NCBI GenBank assembly: GCA_003439945.1
Contig: QVRM01001414.1
Coordinates: 495,147-559,146, forward strand
Origin: Dermanyssus gallinae
Lineage: Eukaryota > Arthropoda > Arachnida > Mesostigmata > Dermanyssidae
Direction of reading: 5' to 3'
DNA: 64,000 nt
Numbering within the stretch: position 1 is the first letter of the stretch; each line of letters starts with the position of its first letter. This document shows positions 62,042 to 64,000 of the stretch, in pieces. Made by a program: the position numbers and the translations under genes. The notes under the pieces were generated by a model. The model worked only from the letters and a program-made list of their open reading frames with translations, ran no database searches and had not been told where the DNA came from.

Positions 62042-62460
62042 ACAAATTCACGCACTGTTGCATAGACACGTATGCCAAGCGTAAGCTAAGACATCCATGC
62101 TCAAAGCGATCGACGAGCGGCGGCGAGTAGCGTGTGGCGCGGCGGGCTATCCGCACCGTGCCGTGCGGGGAAACAGTACCTGTAATTTCTTGGTCGACAG
62201 CTTAGAATCCAACCGCCAGGATTGTATCTGTGCACTCTTTTATGGCTGGTTGGCGCTGTTACTGTCGTAAACTACAGTTCTCTGCTGTAGTTTTCCGCCT
62301 CGGATCCATTACGGCCGTTGCGAGCCAAGTTCACGTTAGCTACTGAGTGATCGTAATTTTAATATGACGACGGGCCATCAGTTACGTTTGTCACGTGCTT
62401 AAACGTTTCTGATTTGTAATATGAAAGGAATCTAACAGTTACTTTTATATCGAAGATATG

Positions 62461-62464
<4 letters not shown>
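62042..62464. other. no gene seen
   Basis: GC-moderate sequence to 62.35 kb, then AT-rich. No motif. Confidence 0.4.

Positions 62465-62509
<45 letters not shown>
62465..62509. repeat. (TA)n microsatellite
   Basis: TA array of about 45 bp. Confidence 0.96.
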
Positions 62510-62512
<3 letters not shown>

Positions 62513-62697
62513 CGTTCTAGAAACTCTTCTACACTTGAATGGCCTAGACTAAATTCATACATTTAAAAAAGTCAACAATAATTGGCATTATTTTGTTTTA
62601 ATAGTGCCTACACACATTAAGCACCTCGTGTTTTTCAATGCCGTTAGAATCAATTAAAGGCAGAGAGCCCTCAAGTTTAAGCCTACCCTCGACCCAG

Positions 62698-62704
62698 TAT
62701 ATAT

Positions 62705-62785
<81 letters not shown>
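62698..62785. repeat. (TA)n microsatellite, long
   Basis: TA array of about 88 bp. The R2-like fragment begins at the next base. Confidence 0.97.
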
Positions 62786-62786
<1 letters not shown>

Positions 62787-63957
62787 TCCTTAACTTACTC
62801 AACAGACTCACGATAGCTCCCCTTAAACCCCAACAAAGACTCATATTTATGAAAGACTTTCTCATTCCCCGTCTCCTATATAAACTGGTCTCCGGTCCCA
62901 GACCATCTTACGCACTCCTTAGTGACCTAGATAAAAAGATCAGAAAGGTTGTTAAGTCGAAATGGCTTAAGCTCGAAAACTCGGTGCCGAACGCCTACCT
63001 GTACACGCACACAGCACACGGCGGTCTGGACATCCCCTGCCTCCAAACATTCATTCCCAGAATCCGCCTCTCCCACCTGACAGCACTACAACACTCCATG
63101 CACCTTGGGGTCCAATGGATGCTAACCACCGAGCACTTTAAAAAAGATCTTGCAAAAACAAGACTTCTTTGCGAGCGCTTGGGAACCTCCATTGAGACCG
63201 CTACACAAGAGACCGATTACTGGTCTCAACAACTACACAACACGTTCGATGGACACATTTTAAAAAGCACACGAAACGCCCTTTGTACATTACTGGATTA
63301 AGGGTATGCCCTACCTATCTGGTAAGGAGTATTTAAACCTACTAAAGCTCAGGATCAACGCACTACCAACGCGTGCCAGATTGGCCAGGGAACGCCCGGG
63401 CTACAACAAACGTTGTAGGCACGGGTGTCATGCGCCTGAGACGTTGGCTCATGTCGCTCAGATGTGCGATATAACACACAAACAAACTATAAAGAGACAT
63501 GACGACGTCTGTGATCGCCTGGCGCGTCTTCTCCGCGAAAGGGGTCATGAGGTGGTTCGTGAGCGAGTATTCCGTCGACCGGGCGCACCGGGTCTAAAAT
63601 GACCTCATAATAACAACACCTACCGAGGTCTGGGTTTTAGATGCCGAGGTTTGCGGCCCGAATCGGGACCTGGCAAAAGCACGGCAAGACAAGATCGCCA
63701 AATATGACGTCGAGTTCCTAAGAGCGGCGCTTCCCTACCCGCAAAAACCTCGCAGATTCGGATCCATCACTATCTCTATGAGTGGTGTATGGGACTCCGA
63801 ATCTGCGAGGACGCTCTTGGGGCTCGGCGTCACGAAGAGGAATCTTATGGATCTCACCGTTTTAACTTTGCAAGGAACCTTGAGGATATATCGCTCGCAT
63901 CGGGTCCATAAGAGCGGGGGCTACCATCAAGCAAGGACACGGACAACTGACTCTTAA
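62786..63957 (+). pseudogene. R2-clade retrotransposon 3' fragment
   Basis: Coding begins directly at the end of a TA array and is split over three frames. Frame one (62786-63301) reads LLNLLNRLTIAPLKPQQRLI and later LYTHTAHGGLDIPCLQT, the region after the polymerase. A shift near 63290 leads to WIKGMPYLSG and LKLRINALPTRARLARERPG, then CRHGCHAPETLAHVAQMC (C-x3-C-x7-H-x4-C), the R2 zinc knuckle, followed by IKRHDDVCDRLARLL. A second shift near 63600 leads to PDLIITTPTEVWVLDAEVCG and ARQDKIAKYD, the PD...D...K endonuclease residues of R2-type elements, ending at 63955-63957. The N-terminal zinc fingers and polymerase core are absent. R2 elements normally sit in 28S rDNA; no rDNA is present here. 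Two frameshifts make it dead. Confidence 0.82.
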
Positions 63958-64000
63958 CTTCACGTGACACCTTTTTACCACCATTTTATTAAGGCGAGCA
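63958..64000 (+). other. probable 3' untranslated end of the R2-like fragment
   Basis: The last 43 bases follow the stop of the R2-like coding sequence and run off the window. The element's 3' junction is not visible. Confidence 0.4.

Overview
This window looks like intergenic or intronic DNA from an animal, most likely an arthropod. No complete host gene can be supported in it. The case for an arthropod rests on three things: many mariner-type transposons, R1-like and R2-like non-LTR retrotransposon pieces, and a family of tRNA-derived SINEs. There are no bacterial operons, ribosome-binding sites, rRNA genes or CRISPR arrays. A chelicerate such as a mite would fit, but the sequence alone does not prove it.

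The background is AT-rich and broken by about thirty (TA)n arrays. GC-rich, low-complexity patches lie at about 0-0.95, 5.4-7.8, 14.8-16.0, 18.9-20.1, 30.5-31.6, 39.7-40.6, 43.0-44.6, 51.3-51.8 and 57.4-59.9 kb. They carry CAA/CAG, CT and CCG repeats. They may hold promoters or short exons, but only a few weak candidates could be named: an open frame running off the left edge, a possible exon at 58.0-58.2 kb and a TATA/Inr pair at 31.55 kb.

Region by region. 0-3.7 kb: low-complexity DNA and TA arrays. 3.7-4.4 kb: two transposase relics on opposite strands. 8.75-13.5 kb: retrotransposon pieces (a LINE tail; an R1-like zinc-knuckle and endonuclease block; an R1-like reverse transcriptase block) with a decayed mariner among them. 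16.4 kb: SINE copy 1. 20.6-21.2 kb: mariner relic. 24.0 kb: SINE copy 2. 26.5-26.8 kb: two LINE scraps in opposite orientation. 28.6-29.9 kb: a whole mariner with its terminal repeats, inserted in a TA array and inactivated by two stops and loss of a catalytic Asp. 33.0-34.4 kb: reverse transcriptase relics. 34.96-37.37 kb: an old mariner split by a 5'-truncated LINE that has its own target-site duplication. 40.7-40.9 kb: a TA array containing a perfect palindrome. 41.1-41.3 kb: transposase relic. 44.7 kb: SINE copy 3. 45.35-46.62 kb: a mariner with a full-length open transposase frame. 49.2-49.9 kb: LINE tail. 51.3 kb: CAA array. 52.45 kb: SINE copy 4 with a 15-bp target-site duplication. 56.7-56.9 kb: an 84-bp inverted repeat around a TA array. 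59.3-59.85 kb: a 500-bp CAA block. 61.2-62.05 kb: reverse transcriptase scraps. 62.79 kb to near the right edge: an R2-clade 3' fragment with CCHC knuckle and endonuclease motifs.

The genes do not work together as a pathway. The only protein that could still function is the mariner transposase at 45.4-46.4 kb. The SINEs lack coding capacity and must have been moved by a LINE in trans; which LINE family did this cannot be decided here. The most distinctive structural signal is at two TA arrays (40.8 and 56.8 kb), each of which contains an inverted copy of the array's own flanking sequence.
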